Both the position numbers and the translations under genes were made by a program. From assembly GCF_040448685.1 (NCBI RefSeq), contig NZ_CP159290.1, positions 186,001 to 250,000 on the forward strand: DNA of 64,000 bases, in the 5' to 3' direction. Under the pieces are notes generated by a model, which did no database searches, was not told the origin of the DNA, and saw only the letters and a list, made by a program, of their open reading frames with translations. Source of the stretch: Cellulosimicrobium sp. ES-005 (GTDB lineage: Bacteria > Actinomycetota > Actinomycetes > Actinomycetales > Cellulomonadaceae). Below are positions 16,027-25,268 of the stretch, piece after piece. The stretch's first letter is position 1. Each line of letters opens with the position of its first letter.

Positions 16027-16084
16027 GCCAGGTGAACGCGTGTGCAACGCGATCCCTTCCCGATCGTCCCTCAGGAGCCCTTCC

Positions 16085-16924
16085 GTGTCCTCGACCACCA
16101 CGACCATGCCCCGCACGACCCTGTGCGGAGGCACCTCGATCCCGCAGGTCGGCTTCGGCGTCTTCCAGGTGCCCGACGCCGAGACCACGCGAGCGGTGAG
16201 CCTCGCCCTCGAGGCGGGGTACCGCAGCGTCGACACCGCGGCGGTCTACGGCAACGAGGCGGGCGTGGGCCGCGCTCTCGCGGAGTCCGGCCTCGCGCGC
16301 GACGACGTCTTCGTCACGAGCAAGCTGTGGATCGACTCCCTCGCCCGCGACGCCGTCCGCCCCGCGCTCGAGAGGTCGCTCGAGCTGCTCGGGCTCGACC
16401 GGCTGGACCTCTACCTGATCCACTGGCCGTCGCCCGCCCGCGGCCGGTACGTCGAGGCGTGGGAGGGTCTCGTCGCGGCCCGCGACGCGGGCCTCGTCCG
16501 CGAGATCGGCGTCTCCAACTTCGAGCCCGCGCACCTGCGCGCGGTCGTCGCGGCGACGGGCGAGACGCCCGCCGTCAACCAGGTCGAGCTGCACACCGCG
16601 CTCCAGCAGCGCGCGCTGCGCGACGTCCACGCCGAGCTCGGGATCGTCACCGAGGCGTGGAGCCCGCTGGGCCAGGGCACGGTCCTCGACGACCCGACGG
16701 TCGTCCGCGTCGCCGCCGCCCACGACGTCACGCCCGCCCAGGTCGTCCTGCGCTGGCACCTGCAGCAGGGGACGGTCGTCATCCCCAAGTCCGTGACGCC
16801 CGCGCGGATCGCGTCGAACCTCGACGTCCTCGGCTTCGCGCTCACCGCCGACGAGGTCGCCGCGATCGACGCCCTCGACGCGGGCGGTCGCATCGGACCG
16901 CACCCCGACACCTTCGAGGGCTGA
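16085..16924 (+). CDS. Aldo/keto reductase
   Basis: The 279-aa product has the AKR (beta/alpha)8 landmarks: GFGVFQVPDAETTRAV, GYRSVDTAAVYGNEAGVG (catalytic Asp and Tyr), the catalytic Lys in FVTSKLWID, LYLIHWPSPA with the catalytic His, GVSNFEPAHL, QVELH and the NADPH-binding VIPKSVTPARIASNL. It reduces aldehydes or ketones with NADPH (2,5-diketo-gluconate reductase-like). I chose GTG at 16085 because AGGAG lies 8 nt upstream; an ATG seven codons downstream is the alternative. It is probably co-transcribed with the following exporter. Confidence 0.92.
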   Translation: MSSTTTTMPRTTLCGGTSIPQVGFGVFQVPDAETTRAVSLALEAGYRSVDTAAVYGNEAGVGRALAESGLARDDVFVTSKLWIDSLARDAVRPALERSLELLGLDRLDLYLIHWPSPARGRYVEAWEGLVAARDAGLVREIGVSNFEPAHLRAVVAATGETPAVNQVELHTALQQRALRDVHAELGIVTEAWSPLGQGTVLDDPTVVRVAAAHDVTPAQVVLRWHLQQGTVVIPKSVTPARIASNLDVLGFALTADEVAAIDALDAGGRIGPHPDTFEG

Positions 16925-16998
16925 CGCGCCGGCGCGCGCCCCGGCCCGCGCCGCGCCTCGCCCGCGAGACCGCACCTTCCCGGAACCAGGAGATCGTC

Positions 16999-18270
16999 AT
17001 GCCAGTCGCCCTCTGGGCCCTCGCCATCGGGGGCTTCGGCATCGGGCTCACCGAGTTCGTCATCATGGGCCTGCTGCCCGAGGTGGCCGCCGACTTCGGC
17101 GTCACCGAGTCCGTCGCCGGCTACCTCATCTCGGGCTACGCGCTGTCCGTCGCCCTCGGCGCGATCGGCCTCACGGCCGCCCTGACGCGCGTCGACCGCA
17201 AGAAGGCCCTCCTCGGCCTCATGGTCCTGTTCATCGCGGGCAACCTGCTGTCCGCCGTCGCGCCGACGTACGAGGTCATGCTCCTCGGCCGCGTCGTCGC
17301 GGCGCTGTGCCACGGCGCGTTCTTCGGGATCGGCGCCGTCGTGGCGGCCGACCTCGTCGCGCCGGAGAAGCGGGCCGGGGCCATCTCGATCATGTTCGCC
17401 GGGCTGACCATCGCGAACGTGCTCGGCGTCCCGTTCGGCACGTTCCTCGGCCAGGCCGCCGGATGGCGTGCGACGTTCTGGGCCATCACCGCCATCGGCG
17501 TCGTCGCGCTCGCCGGGATCGCGCTCCTCGTCCCGTCGCGCGTCGGGTCGCCCGACGGCGTCCCCGCACCCGACGGCAGCACCTCGCCCGGGACGGACCG
17601 CGCGTCGGGCAGCACCGGGCTGCGCGGCGAGCTCGCCGCGTTCCGCAGCGCGCAGGTGTGGTTCTCGATCGCGATCACCGTGCTCGGGTTCGGCGGGATG
17701 TTCGGCGCGTTCACGTACATCGCGTTCACGCTCACCGAGGTGGGCGGGTTCACGACGGCGTCGGTCCCGTGGCTGCTCGTGCTGTTCGGCGGCGGTCTGT
17801 TCGTGGGCAACCTCGTCGGCGGGCGCGCCGCCGACCGCCGGCTCGGCACGACGCTCGTCGTGCTGTTCGCGGCGCTCACCGTGGTGCTGGGCGTCTTCGC
17901 GCTCACCGCGACGAGCCAGGTGATGACCGTCGTGAGCCTCGTCCTCATGGGCGCCTTCGGGTTCGCGACTGTCCCCGGGCTCCAGATGCGCGTCATGTCG
18001 TTCGCCCAGGGCGCCCCCACCCTCGCGTCGGGCGCGAACATCGCCGCCTTCAACGTCGGCAACGCGCTCGGCGCCTGGATCGGCGGCCTGACCATCGCCG
18101 CCGGGCTCGGCTTCACGTCGCCCCTGTGGGCGGGCGCCGCGATGACCGCCGTCGGGCTCGTCGTCCTGCTCGTCGCGGTCAGGGCCCGCGGCGGCGAGTG
18201 GCCGCGAGCCGTACGGCCCCCGCACGACACGGTGCCCGCCCCCGCGCCGGATGCACGGGCCGCCGTCTGA
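16999..18270 (+). CDS. MFS transporter (DHA1-type exporter)
   Basis: The 423-aa product has twelve predicted helices and DHA1 landmarks: GLTEFVIMGLLPEVAADFGV in helix 1, LTRVDRKKALL in the loop 2-3 motif A position, and a central hydrophilic loop of about 35 residues (GSPDGVPAPDGSTSPG). It resembles AraJ/YdhP-type sugar or drug exporters. AGGAG precedes the ATG. It follows the aldo/keto reductase by 74 nt and shares its MarR-controlled promoter by position, which suggests export of a toxic carbonyl compound or its product. Confidence 0.88.
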   Translation: MPVALWALAIGGFGIGLTEFVIMGLLPEVAADFGVTESVAGYLISGYALSVALGAIGLTAALTRVDRKKALLGLMVLFIAGNLLSAVAPTYEVMLLGRVVAALCHGAFFGIGAVVAADLVAPEKRAGAISIMFAGLTIANVLGVPFGTFLGQAAGWRATFWAITAIGVVALAGIALLVPSRVGSPDGVPAPDGSTSPGTDRASGSTGLRGELAAFRSAQVWFSIAITVLGFGGMFGAFTYIAFTLTEVGGFTTASVPWLLVLFGGGLFVGNLVGGRAADRRLGTTLVVLFAALTVVLGVFALTATSQVMTVVSLVLMGAFGFATVPGLQMRVMSFAQGAPTLASGANIAAFNVGNALGAWIGGLTIAAGLGFTSPLWAGAAMTAVGLVVLLVAVRARGGEWPRAVRPPHDTVPAPAPDARAAV

Positions 18271-18280
18271 CACCCGCGGT

Positions 18281-18340
18281 GCCGAACCCGGGGTCCTTCC
18301 CCACGACCGGCGGGTCGTGGGGAACGACCCCGGGTTCGGC
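18281..18340. terminator. Long near-perfect hairpin between convergent genes (copy A)
   Basis: Arms of 28 nt (18281-18308 and 18313-18340) pair at 27 positions around a 4-nt loop, GGCG. It lies between the MFS exporter stop (18270, +) and the modBC stop (18344, -). A related but diverged copy is at 54076-54133, again between convergent genes. Confidence 0.85.
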
Positions 18341-18343
18341 GTG

Positions 18344-20533
18344 TCAGTGGGGGTGGATGCGCACCTCGGCCGCCTTGATGACGAACCACGCGCGCTCGCC
18401 CGGGGTCAGGCGCAGCTCGGCGACGGCGCGCGGCGTGAGGTCGGCGGCCAGGTGCGGGGCGTCGTGGCCGACGGCGGCCGGGGCTCCCGCGGCCGGGGCA
18501 CCCGGGTCCTCGCCGGCCACGCGGCCCCACACGCGCAGGAGCGGTCCGTGCGGCTCGACGCTCGTCACGACGACCCGGTACGCGTTGCGCGGGCTGCCCT
18601 CGGGGGTCGCCCGGTGCACCGCGACCGCGCGCGGCTCGAACACCGCGACGGCCCCGTCGCCGACGGCGAGCGGATCGCCCGCCGTCCCGCGCACACGGAC
18701 CTCGGTGCCGTCGACGGCGAGGGTCGCCTCGCGTGCGGCGGCCTCCTCCGGCCCCGCCTCGGTGCGGACCAGAGCCGCGTCCGCGCCGGCGGAGCCCGGC
18801 GCCGTCCCGAGGCTGCCCACCGTGACGGGCTCCGGCACGGCGACATGGACGACGCTCCCCGCGAGCAGGTTCACACCCGCGAGGCGGGCCGCGAACCGGG
18901 ACCGCGGCCGCGTGAGGACCTGGTCCACCGGACCGTCCTCGACGACGCGGCCGTCGTCCAGGACGACGACGCGGTCCGCCAGCAGCAGTACGTCGAGCAG
19001 GTCGTGGGTCACGAGGAGCGTCGTGCGCGGGTGCTCGCGCTGCGCGTGGTGCAGCACCGACCGCACGTGCTGCGCGACGCCGACGTCGAGCGAGGCCAGC
19101 GGCTCGTCCAGCAGGAGGACGCGGGGGTCGGTGACGAGCGCCCGGGCGATCGCGACGCGCTGCGCCTGCCCGCCGGAGAGGTCGGTCGCGCGCCGGGTCG
19201 CGAGGTGGGCGGCGCCGACGTGCCCGAGCGCGGCCCGGGCCTCGCGCCGGGCGCGCGAGCGTGGCACGCCCCGCGCCCGGAGGCCGAACGCGACGTTGTC
19301 CTCGACCGACAGGTTCGCGAACAGCAGCGGCCGCTGGCTCAGCCACGCGACCCGGCGGCGGCGCGGCGCGGCGCGCGTGACGTCGTCGTCCCCCACGGCG
19401 ACCCGGGCGCCGGGCGCGTCACCGGGTGGGAGGAGGCCCGCGACGACCTGCACGAGCGTCGACTTGCCCGCGCCGTTCTCGCCGAGCACCGCGACGACCT
19501 CGCCCGGGGCGAGCGCGAGGTCGACGTCGAGCCCGCGGTCGGGGACGACGGCGCGCACGGCGAGCGCGGCGGGGGCCCCGCCGGCGCGCGGGGTCGGGTC
19601 CGCGGCGGCTGCCGTCACCCGGTCGTCGTCAGCCCCGGGCGAGACGTCCTCCTGGACGAGCCGATCGCCGTCGGGCAGGGTGCCCGGCCCGCGGGCCACC
19701 CGGCCCCCGCGCCGCGGTCGCGCCGTCCGGGCGTCCGGGCCCCCGAGCACGCGCGGGCCGTGGACGGCGGCCGTGATGAGCACGGCCACGACGACGAGCA
19801 CGAACGACAGCGCGACGGCGGCGTCCGGGTCGGCGCTGCGCTGGAGGTAGATCTCGAGCGGCAGGGTCTGCGTGACGCCCTGGAGCGCGCCCGCGAACGT
19901 GATGGTCGCGCCGAACTCGCCGAGCGCCCGCGCGAACGCGAGCACCGCGCCCGACGTCAGCCCCGGCAGGACGCGCGGGAGGGTGACGCGGCGCAGCACC
20001 GTCGTCGGGCGGGCGCCGAGCGTCGCGGCGACGTCCTCGAGGCGCGCGTCCTGCGTGCGCAGCGCGCCCTCGAGGCTCAGGACGAGGAACGGGAGGGCGA
20101 CGAAGGTCTGCGCGATGACGACGGCCGTCGTGGTGAACGCGATCTCGATCCCCAGCACCTCGAGGTGCCGGCCGATCAGCCCGCGTCGCCCGAACGTGTG
20201 GAGCAGCGCGATGCCGCCGACCACGGGCGGCAGGATGAGCGGGAGCAGGACGAGGGCGCGCGCGACGCGCTGCCCGGGGAACGTCGTGCGCGCGAGGACG
20301 AGCGCCATGGGCGTGCCGAGCACGACGCAGCACAGCGTCGCGACGAGCGCGGTGCGCAGGGACAGCCCGAGCGCGTCGACCGCGGCCGGGGACGTCACGA
20401 GGGCCCAGAAGCCGCCGGTCCCGTCGGGCCCCGGCGTCGGCTCGACGCGCGCGACCATCGCCACCACGGGGACGACGACGAACAGCGCGCCGAGCAGCGC
20501 CGGGACGAGGACCCAGCGGGGGAGCCCGCGCAT
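18344..20533 (-). CDS. modBC: Molybdate ABC transporter, fused permease and ATPase (ModBC)
   Basis: The 729-aa product is a fusion. Residues about 1-265 are the ModB permease with the EAA-like loop [30 protein letters not shown] and [19 protein letters not shown] linker of about 60 residues follows. Residues about 330-560 are the ATPase with the P-loop [10 protein letters not shown], the Q-loop WLSQRPLLF, the signature [15 protein letters not shown] and Walker [13 protein letters not shown]. The C-terminus (about 570-729) contains TOBE/Mop-type molybdate-binding repeats. It drives ATP-dependent molybdate import with ModA. The gene lies 25 nt behind modA. Confidence 0.92.
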   Translation of the reverse strand: MRGLPRWVLVPALLGALFVVVPVVAMVARVEPTPGPDGTGGFWALVTSPAAVDALGLSLRTALVATLCCVVLGTPMALVLARTTFPGQRVARALVLLPLILPPVVGGIALLHTFGRRGLIGRHLEVLGIEIAFTTTAVVIAQTFVALPFLVLSLEGALRTQDARLEDVAATLGARPTTVLRRVTLPRVLPGLTSGAVLAFARALGEFGATITFAGALQGVTQTLPLEIYLQRSADPDAAVALSFVLVVVAVLITAAVHGPRVLGGPDARTARPRRGGRVARGPGTLPDGDRLVQEDVSPGADDDRVTAAAADPTPRAGGAPAALAVRAVVPDRGLDVDLALAPGEVVAVLGENGAGKSTLVQVVAGLLPPGDAPGARVAVGDDDVTRAAPRRRRVAWLSQRPLLFANLSVEDNVAFGLRARGVPRSRARREARAALGHVGAAHLATRRATDLSGGQAQRVAIARALVTDPRVLLLDEPLASLDVGVAQHVRSVLHHAQREHPRTTLLVTHDLLDVLLLADRVVVLDDGRVVEDGPVDQVLTRPRSRFAARLAGVNLLAGSVVHVAVPEPVTVGSLGTAPGSAGADAALVRTEAGPEEAAAREATLAVDGTEVRVRGTAGDPLAVGDGAVAVFEPRAVAVHRATPEGSPRNAYRVVVTSVEPHGPLLRVWGRVAGEDPGAPAAGAPAAVGHDAPHLAADLTPRAVAELRLTPGERAWFVIKAAEVRIHPH

Positions 20534-20558
20534 CAGGACTCGCCGGGTGCCGCGGACG

Positions 20559-21443
20559 TCACGGCGCGGAGGCGTTCGGCGGGCCGAAGCCCGCGGCGGC
20601 GAGCGCGGCCTGCCCGGCGTCGCCGGTCACGAGGTCGATCCACGCCCGCGCGAGCTCGACCTGCTCCGGGCCGGACCGCTCGGCCGCCGCGACGAGCGCG
20701 ATCGGGTAGACGTTGAGCGCCGCGTCGGTCTCGGGCACGTCGACCACGTCGACGGCGTCGCCCGCGAGGGTCGCGTCCGTGACGTACACGAGGCCTGCGT
20801 CGGCCTCGCCCGACGTGACCTTGGCGAGCACGTCCGTGACGCTCGCCTCCTCGCTCACGCGGTGGACGGTGACGCCCGCGGCCCCGGCGACCGCGTCGGT
20901 CGCGGCGCCGCACGGGACCTCGGGCGCGCACACCACGACCTTGACGTCCTCGCGCGCGAGGTCGGCGAAGGTCTCGACGCCGGCCGGGTTGCCGGGCGGG
21001 GTGACGACCGTCAGCGTGTTCGTCGCGAACGCGACCGGGTCGGACGCGTCGCCCGCCTCGATGACCCGGGCCATGGTGCGCTCGTCCGCGGAGGCGAAGA
21101 CGTCGGCCGGCGCCCCGGCGAGGATCTGGTCGCCCAGGTCGGACGACCCCGCGAACGACAGCGCCACGGTCACGCCCTCGTGCTCGGCCTCGAAGTCCGC
21201 CGCGAGGTCCGTGAACACGTCGCGCAGCGACGCGGCGGCGAGGACCGTGAGCGTGCTCTCCTCGGCCGGCGTGCTCGCGGGCTCCGCGGCACCGTCCGAC
21301 GACGCGGCGTCGCCCCCGCCGTCCGCGCCCGTGCCGCACGCGGCGAGGAGCGTCGCCGCCCCGAGCGCCGCGAGGGTGCGCCGGGTCCGGCGGTGCGCGA
21401 GGGTCGGGCGGGTGGTCGGGCGGGGCCGTGCGGACGCGCTCAC
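20559..21443 (-). CDS. modA: Molybdate-binding lipoprotein ModA
   Basis: The 294-aa product has a lipoprotein signal peptide with lipobox LAAC, then the ModA fold: [45 protein letters not shown], and the C-terminal [10 protein letters not shown] and AGFGPPNA. It captures molybdate or tungstate outside the membrane. Start is GTG at 21443, with AGGAG 6-10 nt upstream, overlapping the upstream regulator's stop by 4 nt. It forms an operon with modBC. Confidence 0.92.
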   Translation of the reverse strand: MSASARPRPTTRPTLAHRRTRRTLAALGAATLLAACGTGADGGGDAASSDGAAEPASTPAEESTLTVLAAASLRDVFTDLAADFEAEHEGVTVALSFAGSSDLGDQILAGAPADVFASADERTMARVIEAGDASDPVAFATNTLTVVTPPGNPAGVETFADLAREDVKVVVCAPEVPCGAATDAVAGAAGVTVHRVSEEASVTDVLAKVTSGEADAGLVYVTDATLAGDAVDVVDVPETDAALNVYPIALVAAAERSGPEQVELARAWIDLVTGDAGQAALAAAGFGPPNASAP

Positions 21444-21844
21444 GCGGCTCCTCCCGGGGTCTCGACGATGACGGTCGTCGCCTTGACGACCGCGACGGCC
21501 AGGCTCCCGGGCTCGAGGCGCAGCTCGCGCACGGCCTCGGTGCTCATGAGCGAGACCACGCGCTGGCCCCCGCAGAGCATCTCGACCTGGGACATCACGG
21601 TGTCGCTCACGACGCCCGTCACGATCCCGACGAACCGGTTGCGCGCCGAGCGGGCGACGCCGGACGGGTCGGGCGTCGGGTGCGACTGCGCGACGGCGAA
21701 GCGCGCGAGCTCCGCGCCCTCGACGACCTTGCGCCCGGCGTCGTCGACGCTCGCCGCGAGCTCGCCGGCGTCGACCCACCGACGGACGGTGTCGTCGCTC
21801 ACCCCGAGCAGGCTCGCGGCCTCTCGAATCCGAAAATGCGGCAT
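21440..21844 (-). CDS. HTH-TOBE molybdenum-responsive regulator
   Basis: The 134-aa product combines an excisionase/MerR-like helix-turn-helix (residues 1-45; FRIREAASLLGVSDDTVRRWVDAGEL) with one TOBE/Mop domain (about 65-130; ARNRFVGIVTGVVSDTVMSQVEM, then VMSTEAVRELRLEPGSLAVAVVKATTVIVE). This family binds molybdate and is expected to control the mod operon it heads. ATG at 21844 is supported by TATCGT 7 nt upstream in leaderless position. Its stop overlaps the modA start by 4 nt. Confidence 0.88.
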   Translation of the reverse strand: MPHFRIREAASLLGVSDDTVRRWVDAGELAASVDDAGRKVVEGAELARFAVAQSHPTPDPSGVARSARNRFVGIVTGVVSDTVMSQVEMLCGGQRVVSLMSTEAVRELRLEPGSLAVAVVKATTVIVETPGGAA

Positions 21845-21851
21845 GGTGGCG

Positions 21852-21857
21852 ACGATA
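21852..21857 (-). promoter_or_regulatory. Leaderless -10 hexamer of the mod operon
   Basis: Minus-strand TATCGT, a good TANNNT match, ends 7 nt before the ATG at 21844. Confidence 0.6.
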
Positions 21858-22065
21858 GACCCGCACCTGCGGAGTGTCACGTCGCAGGACCGTGGAAACC
21901 CCGAGAGACGGACGCCAAGCACCGGGGTGCTCGCTCAGTGGTGCACCGTGCGCCCGAGGGACGCGCCCGGGCGTGCATCGCTCGAACGCCCGTGCATCGC
22001 TCGACCGGAGTGTGCTCGCCAGGTCACGGGACCGCGGCTCGGCGCGTGGCTCTCGGGGTGTTTGT

Positions 22066-22071
22066 TAGGGT
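22066..22071 (+). promoter_or_regulatory. -10 hexamer of the BAAT-type lipoprotein gene
   Basis: TAGGGT ends only 5 nt before the ATG at 22077, so the transcript would be leaderless or nearly so. Confidence 0.4.
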
Positions 22072-22076
22072 GCCGT

Positions 22077-23060
22077 ATGTTCTCACGACGGCGTGATTCT
22101 CGACCGGGCCGCTCTGCCCGCCGCACCAGGGCGTGCGGCGTGCTGGCGGCCCTCGTGCCGGCGACGCTCGCCGCGTGCACCGGGGGCGCGACGCCGCAGG
22201 AGCCGGCGCCGACCACGCTCGCGCCCGACGCCGCGGCGCCCCCGGCCCAGGGTCCGACGCCGACGTCCGAGGTCACCGTGCACGAGACCGGGCCCGAGGG
22301 CTTCCCCGGGGCCTACGCCGTCCCGGAGGGGCTCTCCGCCGATGACCCGCGGCCCGCCGTCCTCGCGTTCGGCGGGTCGGAGGGTGGGTCGCAGGGCGGG
22401 CGGGCGTTCGCGGAGGCGATCGCCGGACTGGGGTACCCGGCCCTCGGGATCGGCTACTTCAAGGGCGTCGACCAGCCGGCCGCGCTCGAGGAGGTGCCGG
22501 TGGAGACGTTCCTCGACGCGCTCGCGTGGCTCCGGGAGCAGCCGGGCGTGGACGGCGACGCCGTGCTCGCGTTCGGTGCGTCGCGCGGTGGGGAGATGGC
22601 GCTGTGGCTCGCGGCGAACCGGCCGGACCTCGTGCAGGGCGCGATCGCCCCGGTCGGCGCCGACGCGGTCATGTGCGGATATCCGGACGCGTCTGTCTCC
22701 GCATGGACGCTCGGCGGTGAGGCGCTCCCGTGCTCGGCGGACTGGACCGCAGCGAGCGACGCCGACCCCGCGGCGCGGATCCCCGTCGACTCGATCACCG
22801 GGCCCGTGATCCTCGCGTGCGGGACCGAGGACGACGTCTGGTACTCGTGCGGGTACCTCCGTCGTGCTGAACGAGCTCTGGACAGTCGCGGGCAGGGCAC
22901 CACCGTCGCGATCGTGGGCGAGGGCGCGGGCCACGACGTCTCCCCGCCGCCGTGGATGGAGTACTCCACCGGTGACGCCGCGCGGGACGCCGCCGGACTC
23001 GACGCGCGACGACAGCTCTGGTCCGCCGTCGACGAGGTGCTCGCGTCCCTCGACTCCTGA
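22077..23060 (+). CDS. Lipoprotein with BAAT/acyl-CoA thioester hydrolase C-terminal domain
   Basis: The 327-aa product has a lipoprotein leader (basic N-region, lipobox LAAC near residue 34), a Pro/Ala/Thr linker to about residue 65, then an alpha/beta-hydrolase of the bile-acid-CoA:amino acid N-acyltransferase C-terminal type. Visible are PRPAVLAFGGSEGGSQGG, the nucleophile elbow FGASRGGEMALWLA, ITGPVILACGTEDDVW with the acidic residue, and the histidine in GEGAGHDVSPPPW. It is therefore a surface-anchored hydrolase of unknown ester or thioester substrate. No partner genes are adjacent. Confidence 0.8.
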   Translation: MFSRRRDSRPGRSARRTRACGVLAALVPATLAACTGGATPQEPAPTTLAPDAAAPPAQGPTPTSEVTVHETGPEGFPGAYAVPEGLSADDPRPAVLAFGGSEGGSQGGRAFAEAIAGLGYPALGIGYFKGVDQPAALEEVPVETFLDALAWLREQPGVDGDAVLAFGASRGGEMALWLAANRPDLVQGAIAPVGADAVMCGYPDASVSAWTLGGEALPCSADWTAASDADPAARIPVDSITGPVILACGTEDDVWYSCGYLRRAERALDSRGQGTTVAIVGEGAGHDVSPPPWMEYSTGDAARDAAGLDARRQLWSAVDEVLASLDS

Positions 23061-23174
23061 GCTCGCGCGCGTCGTCCGGCCGCCAAGGTCGACTGCTGCG
23101 CCACGGCGCGAGCGCTGCTTCCACGGACGGGTCGCGCGACGTCGACGCGGCGCACGACGTCCCCGGCCGTGTGG

Positions 23175-23180
23175 CACGCT
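23175..23180 (+). promoter_or_regulatory. Leaderless -10 hexamer of the GNAT gene
   Basis: CACGCT ends 6 nt before the GTG at 23187 and is the reason this GTG was preferred to one at 23169. Confidence 0.35.
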
Positions 23181-23186
23181 CGGGGC

Positions 23187-23672
23187 GTGAGCGAGACGAC
23201 GACCCGGGCGGGCGTGCGCGTCGCCGTCGAGGACCTGGCGGCCGAGGACGTGCTGGCGCTGCTGCAGGAGCACCTGGACGAGATGCACGCGACGTCGCCG
23301 CCGGAGAGCGTGCACGCGCTGGACGCGGAGCGGCTGCGCGCGCCGGACATCACCTTCGTCACCGCGCGCTCCGCGGACGGCGGTCTCCTGGGGTGCGGTG
23401 CGCTCAAGCAGCACGACGCGACGCTGGGCGAGCTCAAGTCCATGCGCACGACGGCGGCCGCGCGGGGCCGGGGCGTCGCCGCGACGGTCCTCGCGCACCT
23501 GCTCGACGTCGCACGCAACCGTGGGCTCGACCGCGTGAGCCTGGAGACGGGCGCGGAGGACTACTTCGCGCCCGCGCGTCGCCTCTACGCGCGCCACGGG
23601 TTCGTGCCGTGCGCACCGTTCGCCGACTACACGGACGACCCGAACAGCACGTACATGTCTCGCACCCTCTGA
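23187..23672 (+). CDS. GNAT family N-acetyltransferase
   Basis: The 161-aa product has the GNAT fold with acetyl-CoA-binding motif A ELKSMRTTAAARGRGVAATVLAHLLDVARNRGLDRVSLETG and motif B YFAPARRLYARHGFVPCAPFADY. The layout is close to YsnE/PhnO-type acetyltransferases with a C-terminal NSTYMSRTL. The acceptor substrate is unknown. It is a single gene. Confidence 0.9.
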   Translation: MSETTTRAGVRVAVEDLAAEDVLALLQEHLDEMHATSPPESVHALDAERLRAPDITFVTARSADGGLLGCGALKQHDATLGELKSMRTTAAARGRGVAATVLAHLLDVARNRGLDRVSLETGAEDYFAPARRLYARHGFVPCAPFADYTDDPNSTYMSRTL

Positions 23673-23778
23673 GCCCCACTGCAGCAAGGACGGCACCGGG
23701 CGGTCACGGGCGTCGACGAGCACATGCCCGTCAGCAGGTGGTGGGCGCGTCGTGTCGGGACGCCCGGACAGCGAGCGG

Positions 23779-24345
23779 TTACCTCTTCGCCAGCCGTCGG
23801 AGCCAGGTGACAGGGCCGCAGAGGTGTGCGTCATCGTGCATCGTCGAAGGCATCTCTTGCGCAGCGACGGATTCACAGACGAGGGCTTTGGCCAGCGCGC
23901 ATCGCCACGCAAGCGCATCGTGGCGCTCCTGGGCCTGTTCGCGGCCTTCCGTGGCGAACCAGACCCCGAGAGCCAAGCATGCCACGGCGCCAACGAGGAA
24001 ACCGACGGTCTGGAGCCCAGCAAGTCTCAGCTCCGGAAGATCCGACGCCATGGGCCATGACAGTGCGAGAACGATCTGGATGCCGACCAGCGCGATCGAC
24101 GCCGACGCGACCCACATCGCGATGCTCAGCGCCGGCCGGACAACGGCGTGGGTGGTCGCGTCATCGACCGCCTGGTCAGCCGCGACGGATGCTCGCACCC
24201 AGTCCTCGCGTTCTATTCCTTCGTGGACCAGTCGGTGAACCATCTCGTCGTCGCAGGTTCGTCCGAAGAGGACCCGCGGCGTCTTCTTGAAGTTGCGCCG
24301 CCTGTCGCGTCTGGTCTCGATCTCGAGCTCGTCGTAGGTGACCAC
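23779..24345 (-). CDS. Hypothetical two-helix membrane protein
   Basis: The 188-aa product starts with a charged, Arg-rich cytoplasmic region (residues 1-70; MVTYDELEIETRRDRRRNFKK), then two hydrophobic helices (about 72-95 and 106-128) and a C-terminal cytoplasmic tail with two cysteines and a His/Asp cluster. No family is recognised. The base composition is visibly less G+C-rich than the surroundings, with codons such as AAA, AAG and TCT used freely, which suggests acquisition by transfer. The start is GTG with AAGGGGGC upstream. Confidence 0.65.
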   Translation of the reverse strand: MVTYDELEIETRRDRRRNFKKTPRVLFGRTCDDEMVHRLVHEGIEREDWVRASVAADQAVDDATTHAVVRPALSIAMWVASASIALVGIQIVLALSWPMASDLPELRLAGLQTVGFLVGAVACLALGVWFATEGREQAQERHDALAWRCALAKALVCESVAAQEMPSTMHDDAHLCGPVTWLRRLAKR

Positions 24346-24441
24346 ACCGCCCCCTTGCCGTTGGCTGCTGCTGAGCGCACAGCCGGTCGCGAGGAAGCGT
24401 AACGAGCGGGTCCGACGCCGCGTGCTGGGCGTCTGGAGAGC

Positions 24442-24479
24442 GAAGGACCCCGTGTCCTGTGCCGGTCACGGGGTCCTTC
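24442..24479. terminator. Terminator of the doxX gene
   Basis: A perfect 13-bp stem (24442-24454 with 24467-24479) lies just after the DoxX stop on the minus strand. Confidence 0.75.
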
Positions 24480-24515
24480 TCGTCGGGTCGTGGAAGGCGT
24501 GGGAGCGCCTGGGTG

Positions 24516-25082
24516 TCATGCGTCGAGCTTCAGCCGGGCACCGAGGGCGACCGCTGCCACGACGGCAGCGCCGGCGACGAGCACGAGGTCCTTGAGCACG
24601 TACTGGCCCAGGAGGGTCATGCCGTGGCCGAACAGCTCGCCGGCGAACAGGGCGATCGGCGACAGGATGCCGGCCATCGCGACGGCGAGAGCGACCAGCC
24701 CGGCCCGCAGGAGGCGGCCCGTGAGGAGGGTCAGGCCGATGAAGGTCTCGAGGACCGCGGTGAAGATCACGGCCGCCGTCCCGCCGACGAGGCCGAACGT
24801 GAGCGTCTCGACGGTCCGCGCCGCGATCGACTCCGCCGGGCTCGCGCCGGGGAAGAACTTCAGGACGCCGAACCCGAGGAACACGAGGCCGAGGGCGACG
24901 CGCAGCGCGGGCACGGACCAGCGCGTGAGGAAGCGCGCGGTGGCGGCGACGGCAGCGTCGACGCGGCCGGCCAGGCGCGCCGGCAGGACGGACGCGCGGC
25001 GCCGGGCGGCGGGCGTGGTGGACGACGCGGACGGGCGGACGGCGCGGGGGCGACCGGCGGTCGTCGGGGCGGTGGTGGACAT
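24516..25082 (-). CDS. DoxX family membrane protein
   Basis: The 188-aa product has a basic, Ser/Ala/Pro-rich N-terminal region of about 55 residues and then four hydrophobic helices with the DoxX pattern: ALRVALGLVFLGFGVLKFFPGASPAESIA, AVLETFIGLTLLTGRL, and GHGMTLLGQYVLKDLVLVAGA. DoxX-like proteins are linked to membrane redox and oxidative-stress responses, but no reaction is proven for this branch. It lies 186 nt downstream of narI on the same strand. Confidence 0.85.
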   Translation of the reverse strand: MSTTAPTTAGRPRAVRPSASSTTPAARRRASVLPARLAGRVDAAVAATARFLTRWSVPALRVALGLVFLGFGVLKFFPGASPAESIAARTVETLTFGLVGGTAAVIFTAVLETFIGLTLLTGRLLRAGLVALAVAMAGILSPIALFAGELFGHGMTLLGQYVLKDLVLVAGAAVVAAVALGARLKLDA

Positions 25083-25268
25083 GCTCGGACCTCTTCCGGG
25101 TGACGGTCGCGGTCGGGGTGACCGCCCCTGGAAGGAGGGGGCGTCGGGGCGTTCCGTGGTCGCCGTGCCGCCCTTTTCACCCGGCCGTCGCGAGCCGGCG
25201 CTCGGGCCGCGGCGGCGATTTCCTGCCGCTGACCTGGTACGTCGCGAGGCCGGTGCGGTTGGCCCGGA

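Noticed and set aside
16411-18273. Open frame of about 620 codons opposite the aldo/keto reductase and MFS genes
   Set aside because: Shadow of two well-supported genes; no domain in its translation.
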